A DNA stretch of 64,000 bases from NCBI GenBank assembly GCA_021774335.1, contig JAJFJD010000019.1, forward strand, positions 96,099 through 160,098, written 5' to 3'. This document shows positions 1-7,834 of the stretch, piece after piece. The translations under genes were made by a program, and so were the position numbers. The notes beneath the pieces were generated by a model. That model was not told where the DNA came from. It was given only the letters and a program-made list of their open reading frames with translations, and ran no database searches. Position 1 is the first letter of the stretch. Each line of letters starts with the position of its first letter. This stretch comes from Alphaproteobacteria bacterium (GTDB lineage Bacteria > Pseudomonadota > Alphaproteobacteria > UBA8366).

Positions 1-203
1 TCGCCGCCTTCGATGTCCCAGATGATCTGGTTCAGCGTCGTTTCGCCGCCCGCCGGGTATTCGACGGTATCGCTGTATTTGTAGATATTGACGCCGAGCG
101 TCGCTTGATAGTCGTGCGAGAACTCATCCAGCACGTATCGGCGCACCAGCGACGTCTTGCCGACCGCGAACTGGCCGATAACACATATCTTCTTGCTCAC
201 CAT
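1..203 (-). CDS. Rab-like small GTPase (partial, 3' end beyond window)
   Basis: The ORF track does not list this gene because it runs off the window. The minus strand reads an ATG at 203 and 67 residues to the edge. It has a P-loop GQFAVGKT (residues 10-17), a switch I-like YQATLGVNI close to the YxATIGVD of Rab proteins, and a G3-like WDIEGG at the edge, where Ras/Rab proteins have WDTAGQ; the catalytic Gln position appears to be Gly. It lies 13 nt after the stop of the OmpA-type gene, so it is the third gene of that operon. Prokaryotic Ras-like GTPases such as MglA set polarity or act as switches; this one's partner and role are inferred only from the operon. The C-terminal half, with NKxD and SAK motifs expected, cannot be seen. 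Confidence 0.8.
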   Translation of the reverse strand, partial: MVSKKICVIGQFAVGKTSLVRRYVLDEFSHDYQATLGVNIYKYSDTVEYPAGGETTLNQIIWDIEGG

Positions 204-216
204 CAGGGCGTATCCG

Positions 217-2010
217 CTATTCGGGCAGAAACACGATCTCGAACTCGACCCGCCGATTGTATGTCGCGTTCTCGCCTGAGCCGATCGATTTCTCCGAGGC
301 CCGGCCGACGGTAATCAGGCGATCTTCCGGCACGCCGAGCGCTGTGAGCATCTTTACCACGGTTTGCGCCCGTTCCGTGGACAAGCGCGCGTTTAGCGAG
401 GCCGAGCCCGTGTTGTCTGTATAGCCCACGACGCGGACGCGAAGATCATCGGGGGCCGATTCGACCAGGTTCGCCAATTCGCGCAGCAGGGCCTTGGCCC
501 ATTTCGGGTTCCGGAATTGTGTTTCGTCACGCAGGAACAGAGTGTTGGTCTGAACCCAATCTGTCAAAAGCTTGGTCGGCGACGGGATAAGCGCGGTTGC
601 AATCCGGTTCTCGATTCGCTGCGATACCGCTTTCTCGAAACTGTTGAACTTTGCGTCCAGCCCCGCGACGGATTTGGATATCTTTTCAGCTAGTGCCGCG
701 TCGTTCGCCTGTGTCTGGGTCTCCAGGTCGACCATGCCTTGGCGCAACGACGCTTTGAGCTTACTCAGTTCGGTATTCATGATAGCGCCCAGGCTGCTGG
801 CGATCTCGTCTTTACGGACTTGGTTCATTGTCGCGAGCCGAAGATCGTTTTTGACGCCGGGAAGACGGTCTGCAAGGCCCGAGATCAGGCTCTCTTTCGC
901 AGCGGTGCTGGGCAACAGGCCCGTAACCACCAGGGCTTCCGTGTCACCGTCATACCGGATATCGATCGGATAACCGGACAATGCCACCTGACTTTCGACG
1001 ACGTTCCGGGCATCGGCCTCGATCGCCTGCGCGCGATAGTACTGATATGTCGCCCATGCAGGCCAGATGGCGATCAGGAGAAACATCGCTGCGATCACGG
1101 CATATGCCCGCAGCGCACCGCCCCGAAAATTCTTCCGCCGGTCCCGCAACAAGTCTTGGAATCGCTCGTTCAGATCGTCAATGAAGGACGCCTTCTGATC
1201 ATCTTCATCCTCTTCATCGAAGGACGCGAGCAAGTCGTTCCATTGATCAAGGATCGACAGAAAAACCCGCTGAAGGGCGGTCTCGAACCGAGGGGGCGGC
1301 GTTCCCGTTGTCTTGGCGGCGAGAATGGTGTTGGCCGACGTGCGCAGAAAGAGTTGGGACTCACCAAATGTGAGGGTTCGCAGTTCGCCGCCTTTTTCGT
1401 CGCTGAAGGCGTCGCGCGTGAAATCCATGATTGCGGTCAGGAGCCCGCTTACGAGTTCACTGTCTACGCCGCCGTCGCTGTCCTCGGTCCCTTCGGTTGC
1501 GGTGACGCGCTCGATCAGCAGTCCGGTGGGGCGGTGGATGACAAAGATTTCTTCGATATCAAAGGGCGGATTGCGCCGCAGCAGGATCTCCGCTTCCGAC
1601 GTTCCGGTAATTCTTGACTGAATCTTCGCGCGCCACCGATCTACCGAAAACCCTTCGTCGAGCTTCGTGTTGATGGTTTCGAGGAGTTCGTTGAATGCGT
1701 TCCGCACCGCCGCCTTAACCAATTGGCCGGTGATGGGATAAAGCGCGTCAACCATCATCTCGCGCGAGTTGCGGATTTCCTGGCGCATGCTCGAGACGAT
1801 GAGCGGGGCGAGGGCGCCCGACAGGCGGTCGTGCTCCTGAACCCCGGATTCCCGCAACACCTCGACAATGACGCCGCGGACACTATCCTTCAGTGCCGGG
1901 TCGTCGCCGACACGCAATTGGAGCGCGTCGCACCGCCGCTGTATCCGCTTTAGAAGTGCAAGCTCGGGGGCGAGGAGTAGATGCTTAAGTTCTTCCTCGG
2001 GCGGTCTCAT
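217..2010 (-). CDS. OmpA-type envelope protein with large cytoplasmic domain
   Basis: The 597-residue protein has a cytoplasmic N-terminal part (about 1-295), one transmembrane segment (about 301-321, AVIAAMFLLIAIWPAWA), a periplasmic stretch with a possible BON-like portion (about 335-395), a coiled-coil-prone linker, and an OmpA/MotB peptidoglycan-binding domain (about 485-595; GYTDNTGSASLN, NRRVEFEI). The N-terminal part carries IHRPTGLLIERV and DSELVSGLLTAIMDFTRDAF. These resemble a module known from bacterial OmpA-like proteins (HRxTGLLL, DxDMVSAMLTAI), and its pattern suggests a longin/roadblock-like fold, the fold of GTPase regulators; that is inference. The start lies 2 nt after the stop of the coiled-coil gene. 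A role linking a cytoplasmic GTPase to the cell wall is plausible but unproven. Confidence 0.85.
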   Translation of the reverse strand: MRPPEEELKHLLLAPELALLKRIQRRCDALQLRVGDDPALKDSVRGVIVEVLRESGVQEHDRLSGALAPLIVSSMRQEIRNSREMMVDALYPITGQLVKAAVRNAFNELLETINTKLDEGFSVDRWRAKIQSRITGTSEAEILLRRNPPFDIEEIFVIHRPTGLLIERVTATEGTEDSDGGVDSELVSGLLTAIMDFTRDAFSDEKGGELRTLTFGESQLFLRTSANTILAAKTTGTPPPRFETALQRVFLSILDQWNDLLASFDEEDEDDQKASFIDDLNERFQDLLRDRRKNFRGGALRAYAVIAAMFLLIAIWPAWATYQYYRAQAIEADARNVVESQVALSGYPIDIRYDGDTEALVVTGLLPSTAAKESLISGLADRLPGVKNDLRLATMNQVRKDEIASSLGAIMNTELSKLKASLRQGMVDLETQTQANDAALAEKISKSVAGLDAKFNSFEKAVSQRIENRIATALIPSPTKLLTDWVQTNTLFLRDETQFRNPKWAKALLRELANLVESAPDDLRVRVVGYTDNTGSASLNARLSTERAQTVVKMLTALGVPEDRLITVGRASEKSIGSGENATYNRRVEFEIVFLPE

Positions 2011-2012
2011 TC

Positions 2013-2585
2013 TCAGGCTTTCGGTTCACCGTCGCCGTCCGCGTTGATCGAGGCCTGGATCGCATCGAAGCTTTGATCGCCGCGCAAGCGGAGACCGATC
2101 TCCATGAGATAGCTGCCGAGATCCTGGTTGCCCGTCTTTTCGTCCTCCAGCCGCGCAACCGCACTATCAAGATCATCCTGAAGTTCTTTGAGCCGCCGGC
2201 GCTGGTCCTGGGCCTGGTCGGCCATGTCCTGGCGCAATTGCTTTTCGAGTGCGGACAGATTATCCGACAGCTCCCGCTGTGCTGCCTGCAGCTTCTGCTC
2301 AATGTCGGTCTGCGTCGCGTCGAGCTTGTCGAGTACTTGCCCAATCTGCGTTTCGAGGTTCGAGTCGAGTGTGCCGAGCCGCTCGATGAGATCGCTTTTG
2401 ACGTCGGCGAGCCGGTCTTCGGCTTCCGAAGCAGCCTTTTTCAACGCCTTGTCCGACTTCGCCAAGCGCGTGTCCATCTGCCGCTGCGCTGTACCGAACA
2501 GGATTTCGCGGATTTGGTCGATGCTACCGCCCGCTGCGGCGACAGCCTCTTCGGCTGATTCAGTAGTCGGTCGTGATTTTGGCAT
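2013..2585 (-). CDS. Coiled-coil protein, first gene of GTPase/OmpA operon
   Basis: This 190-residue soluble protein has no signal peptide. Residues about 35-150 are an almost continuous heptad-like helix rich in Asp, Leu, Gln, Arg and Lys (for example LDSNLETQIGQVLDKLDATQ), so it should form a long coiled coil. The C-terminus is short and acidic. I recognise no enzyme motif. It is the first of three tightly spaced minus-strand genes (2-nt gap to the OmpA-type gene), which suggests a scaffold or adaptor in the same system. Confidence is high that it is a gene and low for any specific role. Confidence 0.75.
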   Translation of the reverse strand: MPKSRPTTESAEEAVAAAGGSIDQIREILFGTAQRQMDTRLAKSDKALKKAASEAEDRLADVKSDLIERLGTLDSNLETQIGQVLDKLDATQTDIEQKLQAAQRELSDNLSALEKQLRQDMADQAQDQRRRLKELQDDLDSAVARLEDEKTGNQDLGSYLMEIGLRLRGDQSFDAIQASINADGDGEPKA

Positions 2586-2885
2586 TCGCTGCGCTTCCCT
2601 TTACCCGGGTTTTGTCCGTTCGTTATCCTACCGCATCCATACCGCCTGCGTAACCGGAGCCATTATCGCTCGATCCGTAGATGAGGAAATTAACTAGGTT
2701 ATATCAGTGCGTTAGGTAAAATCTATCCGGTCAGACTAGTTCTTATGGTGCTCCGACCCGCCCCTGATTTTCTCGGCCATTTTTGCTCGCGGCGCCAGTT
2801 AAATTTCTTTTCCTTTCAGCCGCATTGCGCTTTCATCGCACATCACGTCAATCACTTCGCTGTTGTGCTATCGGGTAGGCTAATA
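2586..2885. other. Divergent intergenic region
   Basis: This 300-base gap separates the leftward GTPase/OmpA operon from the rightward FAD oxidoreductase and must hold both promoters. The stretch around 2690-2740 is AT-richer, but I could not assign promoter boxes with confidence. The ORF upstream of the ATG at 2886 (2745-2885) does not look like conserved protein and is treated as non-coding. Confidence 0.4.
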
Positions 2886-4073
2886 ATGACGAACAAATCC
2901 TACGACACCATCGTCGTTGGGGGCGGTGTAGTGGGCGCCTCCAGCGCCTTCCATCTCAAGGCTCTCGGGGCCGGGTCGGTCCTGTTGATCGAACAGGGAC
3001 AGATCTGTACCGGCGGCACGGCAAAGTCCTGTGCGATCTGCCGAAGCCATTATTCGATCCCGACCAATACCGAGCTGACGGTCAAAGGGCACGAGATCTT
3101 CCGGAATTTTCCGGATTATGTCGGCGTTGGTGACGCGTCCAGCGGATGGGTCGAGTCCGGCTATATCATCGTCGCCGACGAGAAAATGGCGGACTCCGTG
3201 TCTGAGAACCTCAATATGCAATCGGACGTCGGCGCGGAAACCTACGAGATTTCAAAGGAGCAGGCGAGGGAGTTCCATCCCCGTCTCAACGTGGATGATG
3301 CCGCTGTGATCGGCTATGAGCCGGTTTCGGGCTACGCTGATCCGTATTTGACCACGACCGGTTTCGTGGCCGGCGCCCGGGCCAAGGGCGTCGACGTGCT
3401 GACCGAGACGCAGGTCACCGGAGTTCTACGCGATGGCGACCGGGTGACCGGTGTCCGCACCGCATCCGGCGATATCGAAGCCGGGACCGTGCTGTTCGCC
3501 ATCGGGCCGTGGACCGCTGCATTGGCCGGCTGGCTCGATCTGCATCTGCCGCTGGAAGTATCGAAACACGTCGTGCTGACGTTTCGGACCGACGATCCCT
3601 ATGACCGGGAGCTGCCAATCGTCAAAGACCTGACGGTCGAGAACAAGATGTACTTCCGGCCGGCCTCGGGCGGTGTGGTGCTGGTGGGGACCGGCGATCA
3701 CGGCGATCCGCTGGACCGGGTCGAATCCCTGGACGAGAACGTTTCCGATGACTTCGTGCTGTTGCAGGGCGGCCAGATCGCCAACAGGATGCCCGATTTC
3801 GCGAACGCGCAACTCGTCGATTCCTGGTGCGGTCCCTATGATATCCCACCCGATTGGAACCCCGTTCTTGGACCGGTTGACGGGATCGACGGTCTGCATA
3901 TTGCCTACGGTTTCTCGGGACACGGCTTCAAGCTGTCGCCGATGGTTGGCAAGGTCCTGGCGCAGACCATCCTGGGCCAGAAGACCGACGTGGATATCAG
4001 CGGGTATCGGCTGAGCCGTTTCGCCGAGGGCAAGCTGCTGACCGGATCCTACGGCGTCGGCTCGATCTCATGA
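2886..4073 (+). CDS. FAD-dependent oxidoreductase (DAO / sarcosine oxidase beta-like)
   Basis: This 395-residue enzyme begins with a Rossmann dinucleotide-binding motif (VVGGGVVGASSAFHL, about residues 9-23). It ends with the DAO-family segment GLHIAYGFSGHGFKLSPMVG, which contacts FAD. Family members oxidise secondary or tertiary amines or D-amino acids; the substrate cannot be told. The ORF track extends to 2745, but the family N-terminus begins at MTNKSYDTIVVGGG, so I place the start at 2886. The MFS carrier starts 19 nt after the stop and is probably co-transcribed, so the pair may import and oxidise one substrate. Confidence 0.85.
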   Translation: MTNKSYDTIVVGGGVVGASSAFHLKALGAGSVLLIEQGQICTGGTAKSCAICRSHYSIPTNTELTVKGHEIFRNFPDYVGVGDASSGWVESGYIIVADEKMADSVSENLNMQSDVGAETYEISKEQAREFHPRLNVDDAAVIGYEPVSGYADPYLTTTGFVAGARAKGVDVLTETQVTGVLRDGDRVTGVRTASGDIEAGTVLFAIGPWTAALAGWLDLHLPLEVSKHVVLTFRTDDPYDRELPIVKDLTVENKMYFRPASGGVVLVGTGDHGDPLDRVESLDENVSDDFVLLQGGQIANRMPDFANAQLVDSWCGPYDIPPDWNPVLGPVDGIDGLHIAYGFSGHGFKLSPMVGKVLAQTILGQKTDVDISGYRLSRFAEGKLLTGSYGVGSIS

Positions 4074-4092
4074 CCGTTGGCGTCCGGGCTAG

Positions 4093-5268
4093 ATGACGGA
4101 CAAGCGCCCGGCTTGGCTTTCGTTCCGACTGGCGTCCTATTACTTTGCCGTTTTCGCGCTTGTTGGCGTCGTCATGCCCTATTGGCCCGTCTGGTTGCAA
4201 AGCCGGGGCTTGGGGCCCGTCGAGATCGGGCTTGTCCTGTCGGTCGGGCGATGGATCAGCATCGGTACGACGCCGGTCATCGCGCAGTTCGCCGACCGCC
4301 ACGGCGAGCGGAAACGACTGGTCATTCTGTTGCTGACGGGGATGGCTGCCGGCTACTCGTTTTATCTCCTGGCTGATGGGTTTTGGCAGATCCTTGCCGT
4401 AGCCATGGTCGTCGCGGTCTTCCACAGCGCGGTCAACCCGGTCGGCGATAGCCTGACCATGTTGAATGCATCGCGCGGCTACACCGATTACGGCCGGGTC
4501 CGGCTCTGGGGATCGGTGAGCTTCATCATCACCTCGTTTATGGGCGGTGTGTTGCTGGGCCGGTGGGGCGAGGACGCGATCCTGTGGGTGGTTCTGGCGC
4601 TTGCGGTTTTCACCGTGGCGGTCGCCTGTATCCTTCCCGACACGCGGGCCGAAAAGGCGCAGCAGGGCAAGCGCGGCGTCGTTTGGCGGCTGGCGCTGCA
4701 TCCGGTCATGCTGCTGTTTATACTGGCAATGTCGCTCAATGCGGGCAGCCACGCCGTGCTCTACGCCTTCGGTACCTTGAATTGGCGCGATGCAGGCATC
4801 AGCGAACAGGTCATCGGTTTTTTGTGGGCCGAGGGGGTCGTGGCGGAGATCATCCTGTTCGCCTTCGGCGCGCGGCTGGTCGAGCGGTTCGGGTTGATGC
4901 CCTTGATGGCGCTGGCGGCGATCGCCGGCGTCATGCGGTGGACATTGCTTGCGATCAGCAACGACCTAGCCATTCTGGTCGTGGCGCAAGCGCTGCATGC
5001 CCTGACCTTTGGAGCGGGGCACCTCGCGGCGATGAGTTTCGTCTCGCAGGCCGCGCCGGCCGGGATGTCGGCCACGGCGCAGAGCCTCTACAACGCACTT
5101 GCCATGGGCGCGGCGATTGCGATTGCGGTGCCGCTTTCGGGCCTTGCCTACGAACGTTTCGGCGATCAGTCGTATCTGTTGATGACAGCCATGTCGGCGC
5201 TGGCGGGCGTGTGTGTACTGATTCTGAGCAGGCGGTGGAATGGGCGGCGGCTGGAGCTGCCGCCCTGA
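4093..5268 (+). CDS. MFS transporter, 3-phenylpropionate transporter (HcaT/PPP)-like
   Basis: The 391-residue polytopic protein shows about twelve hydrophobic segments. It carries the N-terminal pattern of the PPP/HcaT branch of the major facilitator superfamily: SFRLASYYFAVFALVGVVMPYWPVWL, then GLSVGR-like and FADRHGERKR between helices 2 and 3. Such carriers are proton symporters for small organic acids or sugars; the substrate is unknown. It follows the FAD oxidoreductase by 19 nt and converges on the cytochrome c gene, ending 7 nt before that gene's stop. Confidence 0.8.
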   Translation: MTDKRPAWLSFRLASYYFAVFALVGVVMPYWPVWLQSRGLGPVEIGLVLSVGRWISIGTTPVIAQFADRHGERKRLVILLLTGMAAGYSFYLLADGFWQILAVAMVVAVFHSAVNPVGDSLTMLNASRGYTDYGRVRLWGSVSFIITSFMGGVLLGRWGEDAILWVVLALAVFTVAVACILPDTRAEKAQQGKRGVVWRLALHPVMLLFILAMSLNAGSHAVLYAFGTLNWRDAGISEQVIGFLWAEGVVAEIILFAFGARLVERFGLMPLMALAAIAGVMRWTLLAISNDLAILVVAQALHALTFGAGHLAAMSFVSQAAPAGMSATAQSLYNALAMGAAIAIAVPLSGLAYERFGDQSYLLMTAMSALAGVCVLILSRRWNGRRLELPP

Positions 5269-5275
5269 TCCAGTC

Positions 5276-5695
5276 CTATTTGAGCGTCTTCAGGAATGCG
5301 ATGATATTCGCGCGGCGCTTTTCTTTCTTGATTTTTACGGCACGCATCGGTGACGAGACCTTCTTGCCGGCCATCTTCGTCATGAACTTCGCCGGGGCTT
5401 CGATGTACTCGTTGACCAGCGCCTCATCCCACGCGAACGGCTTCGCTTCGCAGGCGGCCTTGTAGCCCTTCGAGAATCGGGTCTTCGCTGCGGTGCCGCA
5501 TTTCCGACCAAATATCGCGAACAGGGAGGGGCCGACCCGTTTCACATTCGCTTTGATCGAATGGCAACTCTTGCATTTGGTCTTGTAGGCTTTTTCGCCT
5601 TTTGCGACATCGCCGTCCGCCGCGAAGGCGGGGCTTGCGATCATGAATCCAGCGATCGCGGCGCTGGCGATCAGTCCTTTTATTGAGCGTGTCAT
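5276..5695 (-). CDS. Periplasmic c-type cytochrome (class I-like)
   Basis: The 139-residue precursor has a Sec signal peptide ending AFA (about residue 25) and one haem-binding CKSCH (41-45) followed by VGPSLFAIFGR, as in small class I cytochromes c. Met residues in FMTKMAG or SSPMRAV are candidates for the distal axial ligand. The protein is unusually Lys-rich. It acts as a soluble electron carrier; the partner is unknown. Its 5' end faces the P460 protein gene across a shared intergenic region, which hints at related expression. Confidence 0.85.
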   Translation of the reverse strand: MTRSIKGLIASAAIAGFMIASPAFAADGDVAKGEKAYKTKCKSCHSIKANVKRVGPSLFAIFGRKCGTAAKTRFSKGYKAACEAKPFAWDEALVNEYIEAPAKFMTKMAGKKVSSPMRAVKIKKEKRRANIIAFLKTLK

Positions 5696-5991
5696 TCCGT
5701 TCTCCTGTTTCGGTTCCCGATCGATTCACCGCGACCGGCCCCATGGGCCGCGAGTGGAGGATCAGGTTAGGCACCTGTTTTCCTTTGGCGCGAAACAAAT
5801 ACATTCAAATTTGCGCGAAAGGCCAGTGGTTTTAGTGCGGCGTAGGGCCGCGCGCAGCGGCCGATCCGGCCTCACAATCACGTGACCAAGATTGAGTCCC
5901 GGCCGCCGACGAACGGCATTAGGCTACCTTGACTGATTCGTAATGCATAAGAGGTGGCGGCGATCAGCCGGGCCATCCAGTGGAGGATTTC
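5696..5991. promoter_or_regulatory. Divergent region between cytochrome c and P460 genes
   Basis: This 296-base gap lies between two outward-facing haem-protein genes and should contain both promoters. A clear Shine-Dalgarno GGAGG (5982-5986) precedes the ATG at 5992 with 5-nt spacing. No reliable operator or promoter boxes were identified by eye. Confidence 0.4.
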
Positions 5992-7182
5992 ATGCAGTTA
6001 AAGGCGAGGATGCTGTCGTCGACCGTCATTCCGGTTGCGGTGGCTCTGGGAGTCGCAGGGGCAGTTGCCGGCGGTTCGATCATGATCAGCACAGCGCAGG
6101 CGAATCCCTGTGCGGCAAAACGTGCTGTGAACCCATGCGCAGCCAAAAGCCTGTGCGCGGCCAAATGCGCGGTGAAGCGGGCGGTTAATCCCTGCGCCGC
6201 CAAGAACCCGTGTAAGGCGCGTGCGGCATGTAACCCATGCGCCGCGAAGAAGGCATGCAATCCGTGCGCGGCTAAGAACCCTTGTAATCCATGCGCGGCG
6301 AAGAAGGCATGCAATCCCTGCGCGGCCAAGAATCCCTGCAACCCCTGTGGCGCGTGCAATCCATGCGGCGGTGCGGCGGCGGCTTATAGCGCACGCTGTG
6401 TCATTCCGCGGCTGCAGAAGGCGGCGCTCTGCAATCCTTGTGCGGCAAAGAAGGCTTGCAACCCTTGTGCGGCGAAAGCGTGTAACCCGTGTGCCGCGAA
6501 GAAAGCCTGTAATCCGTGCGCGGCCAAGCGTAACCCCTGTGCAGCCAAGGCGTGTAACCCATGCGCTGCAAAGAAGGCCTGCAATCCCTGTGCGGCGAAG
6601 AACCCCTGCAACCCTTGTGCAGCGAAGAACCCGTGCAACCCCTGCGGTGCAGCAAATCCTTGCAATCCCTGTGCTGGCGCTGACCCGGTAGAGCTGTCGT
6701 CGGCCGAAGCCAAGGCAGCCTATGACTGCATCATCACCGAGATGAAGGCGGCGTATGCCAAATCGGGCATCGGCGTGGCGGCGGGCTACACCAGCTACAA
6801 GCGCTACAGCAAGGTTGCCTATCAGTCGGCGACCCATGGCGGACGTTTTGTTCAAAACTATGCCAACGGAACGGCGAAGGCCTACGGCAAGTTCGAGAAA
6901 TCCGGCCGGATGCCGGTCGGGTCCTATCTGGTCAAGGACAGCTTCACGGCATCGCCCGATGGCAAGGTTGGGGTCGGACCGCTGTTCATCATGCGCAAGA
7001 TGAGCGCGGGCTGGAACAAGGAAAGCGGCGACTGGAAATACGCCATGGTCATGCCGAACGGATCGTTCTTCGGCGAGACCAACGGGCGCAATTCTAAGAA
7101 CATGAAGTTCTGTATCGAATGTCACACAACGGTGGCCGAGGAACAGGATTCCATGTTGTTCTTGCCGGAAGAGTATCGCTAA
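5992..7182 (+). CDS. Secreted NPC-repeat / cytochrome P460-domain haem protein
   Basis: The 396-residue precursor has a signal peptide ending AQA at residue 37. A repeat region follows (about 38-230) built of roughly 25 NPC tripeptides, mostly as NPCAAKKAC, NPCAAKNPC and NPCGA units. The C-terminal domain (about 235-396) resembles cytochrome P460, with GRFVQNYANGTAKAYG, FIMRKM and a haem-c motif CIECH (374-378) before LFLPEEYR. P460 proteins are periplasmic haem enzymes that act on hydroxylamine or related nitrogen compounds; activity here is unproven. The regular C-x5-C-x2-C spacing could bind metals or form disulfides. I chose ATG 5992 over the track's GTG 5980 because GGAGG sits 5 nt upstream of it. 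Confidence 0.8.
   Translation: MQLKARMLSSTVIPVAVALGVAGAVAGGSIMISTAQANPCAAKRAVNPCAAKSLCAAKCAVKRAVNPCAAKNPCKARAACNPCAAKKACNPCAAKNPCNPCAAKKACNPCAAKNPCNPCGACNPCGGAAAAYSARCVIPRLQKAALCNPCAAKKACNPCAAKACNPCAAKKACNPCAAKRNPCAAKACNPCAAKKACNPCAAKNPCNPCAAKNPCNPCGAANPCNPCAGADPVELSSAEAKAAYDCIITEMKAAYAKSGIGVAAGYTSYKRYSKVAYQSATHGGRFVQNYANGTAKAYGKFEKSGRMPVGSYLVKDSFTASPDGKVGVGPLFIMRKMSAGWNKESGDWKYAMVMPNGSFFGETNGRNSKNMKFCIECHTTVAEEQDSMLFLPEEYR
6104..6690 (+). repeat. Degenerate in-gene tandem repeats encoding NPCAAK units
   Basis: The DNA repeats 9- to 27-base blocks such as AACCCTTGTGCGGCGAAG and AATCCCTGCGCGGCCAAG. Third-codon positions vary freely while the protein motif is kept, so the repeats are maintained by selection on protein or have diverged after old duplication. 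A non-repetitive interruption (AYSARCVIPRLQKAAL) splits the array into two blocks. Confidence 0.85.
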
Positions 7183-7203
7183 AGCGGTATTCTCTCGGCT
7201 ATC

Positions 7204-7234
7204 GGGGGACGGGGTTTCGCGGCGCTCGTCCCCC
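7204..7234 (+). terminator. Hairpin after P460 gene
   Basis: An 8-bp perfect stem, GGGGGACG paired with CGTCCCCC, lies 22 nt after the P460 stop and before the Sel1-protein gene. There is no T-run, so it may be an attenuator or an mRNA-stabilising hairpin rather than a terminator. Confidence 0.4.
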
Positions 7235-7246
7235 ACCTTATCTCCG

Positions 7247-7711
7247 ATGGGTGATCGAATGCGATCGGTCGGTGCCGCCGTTTTTCTCTTCCTATTCGCG
7301 TGCTTCCCGGCACGCGCCGATTTCATGAATGCCTTGTCGGCCTATGACGCGGGCGCCTATGGCGTCGCCTTCACCGAGTGGCGGCGCTTGGCCGAGCATG
7401 GCGATGTAGACGCACAAGTCGCGCTCGCAGGGCTTTATGAGGCGGGACTGGGCGCGCCTCGCGATGATCGCCAAGCCGCGCACTGGTACCGCACCGCCGC
7501 CGAACGCGGGAATGTCATCGCCCGACTCAACATCGGTGATTTCTACAGCCGCGGCCGCGGCGTTGGCCTCGACCGGGTCAAGGCGTGGTACTGGCTCGAT
7601 CTGGCAGCGTCGGCGGGCAGTACCTGGGCGCGGGATCGCCGGGACGCGGTCGCGACCTGCATGACCCCGGACCAGATCAGGCGAGCCGAAGCGATGGCCT
7701 CTCGCCACTAG
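7247..7711 (+). CDS. Sel1-repeat periplasmic protein
   Basis: The 154-residue protein starts with a signal peptide ending PARA (about residue 24) and then has Sel1-type TPR units: AQVALAGLYEAGLGAPRDDRQAAHWYRTAAERG and ARLNIGDFYSRGRGVGLDRVKAWYWLDLAASAG. Sel1 repeats are helical scaffolds for protein contacts. The small size suggests an adaptor. ATG 7259 is an alternative start; neither has a strong RBS. It lies 64 nt after the P460 gene, and co-expression is possible if the hairpin between them is leaky. Confidence 0.75.
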   Translation: MGDRMRSVGAAVFLFLFACFPARADFMNALSAYDAGAYGVAFTEWRRLAEHGDVDAQVALAGLYEAGLGAPRDDRQAAHWYRTAAERGNVIARLNIGDFYSRGRGVGLDRVKAWYWLDLAASAGSTWARDRRDAVATCMTPDQIRRAEAMASRH

Positions 7712-7834
7712 GTCCGCCACAACCCCTCTACAATTGAATTAATGTCGCCGACTATTTGCCCGCCGTGTTCCCCGCCGGATAGAGTGCTACGCAAGCCTGC
7801 GTCCTAACAGCCCGACCGGAAAGTGAGATATCTC

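Noticed and set aside
6104-6690. CRISPR-like repeated DNA
   Set aside because: The repeats are short, codon-phased and variable at third positions, with no unique spacers of constant length; they encode a repeat protein.
5998-7326. 442-aa minus-strand ORF over the Cys-repeat gene
   Set aside because: The repeats in the plus-strand gene keep the antisense frame open; it has no RBS or recognisable domain, while the plus strand has signal peptide, RBS and P460 domain.
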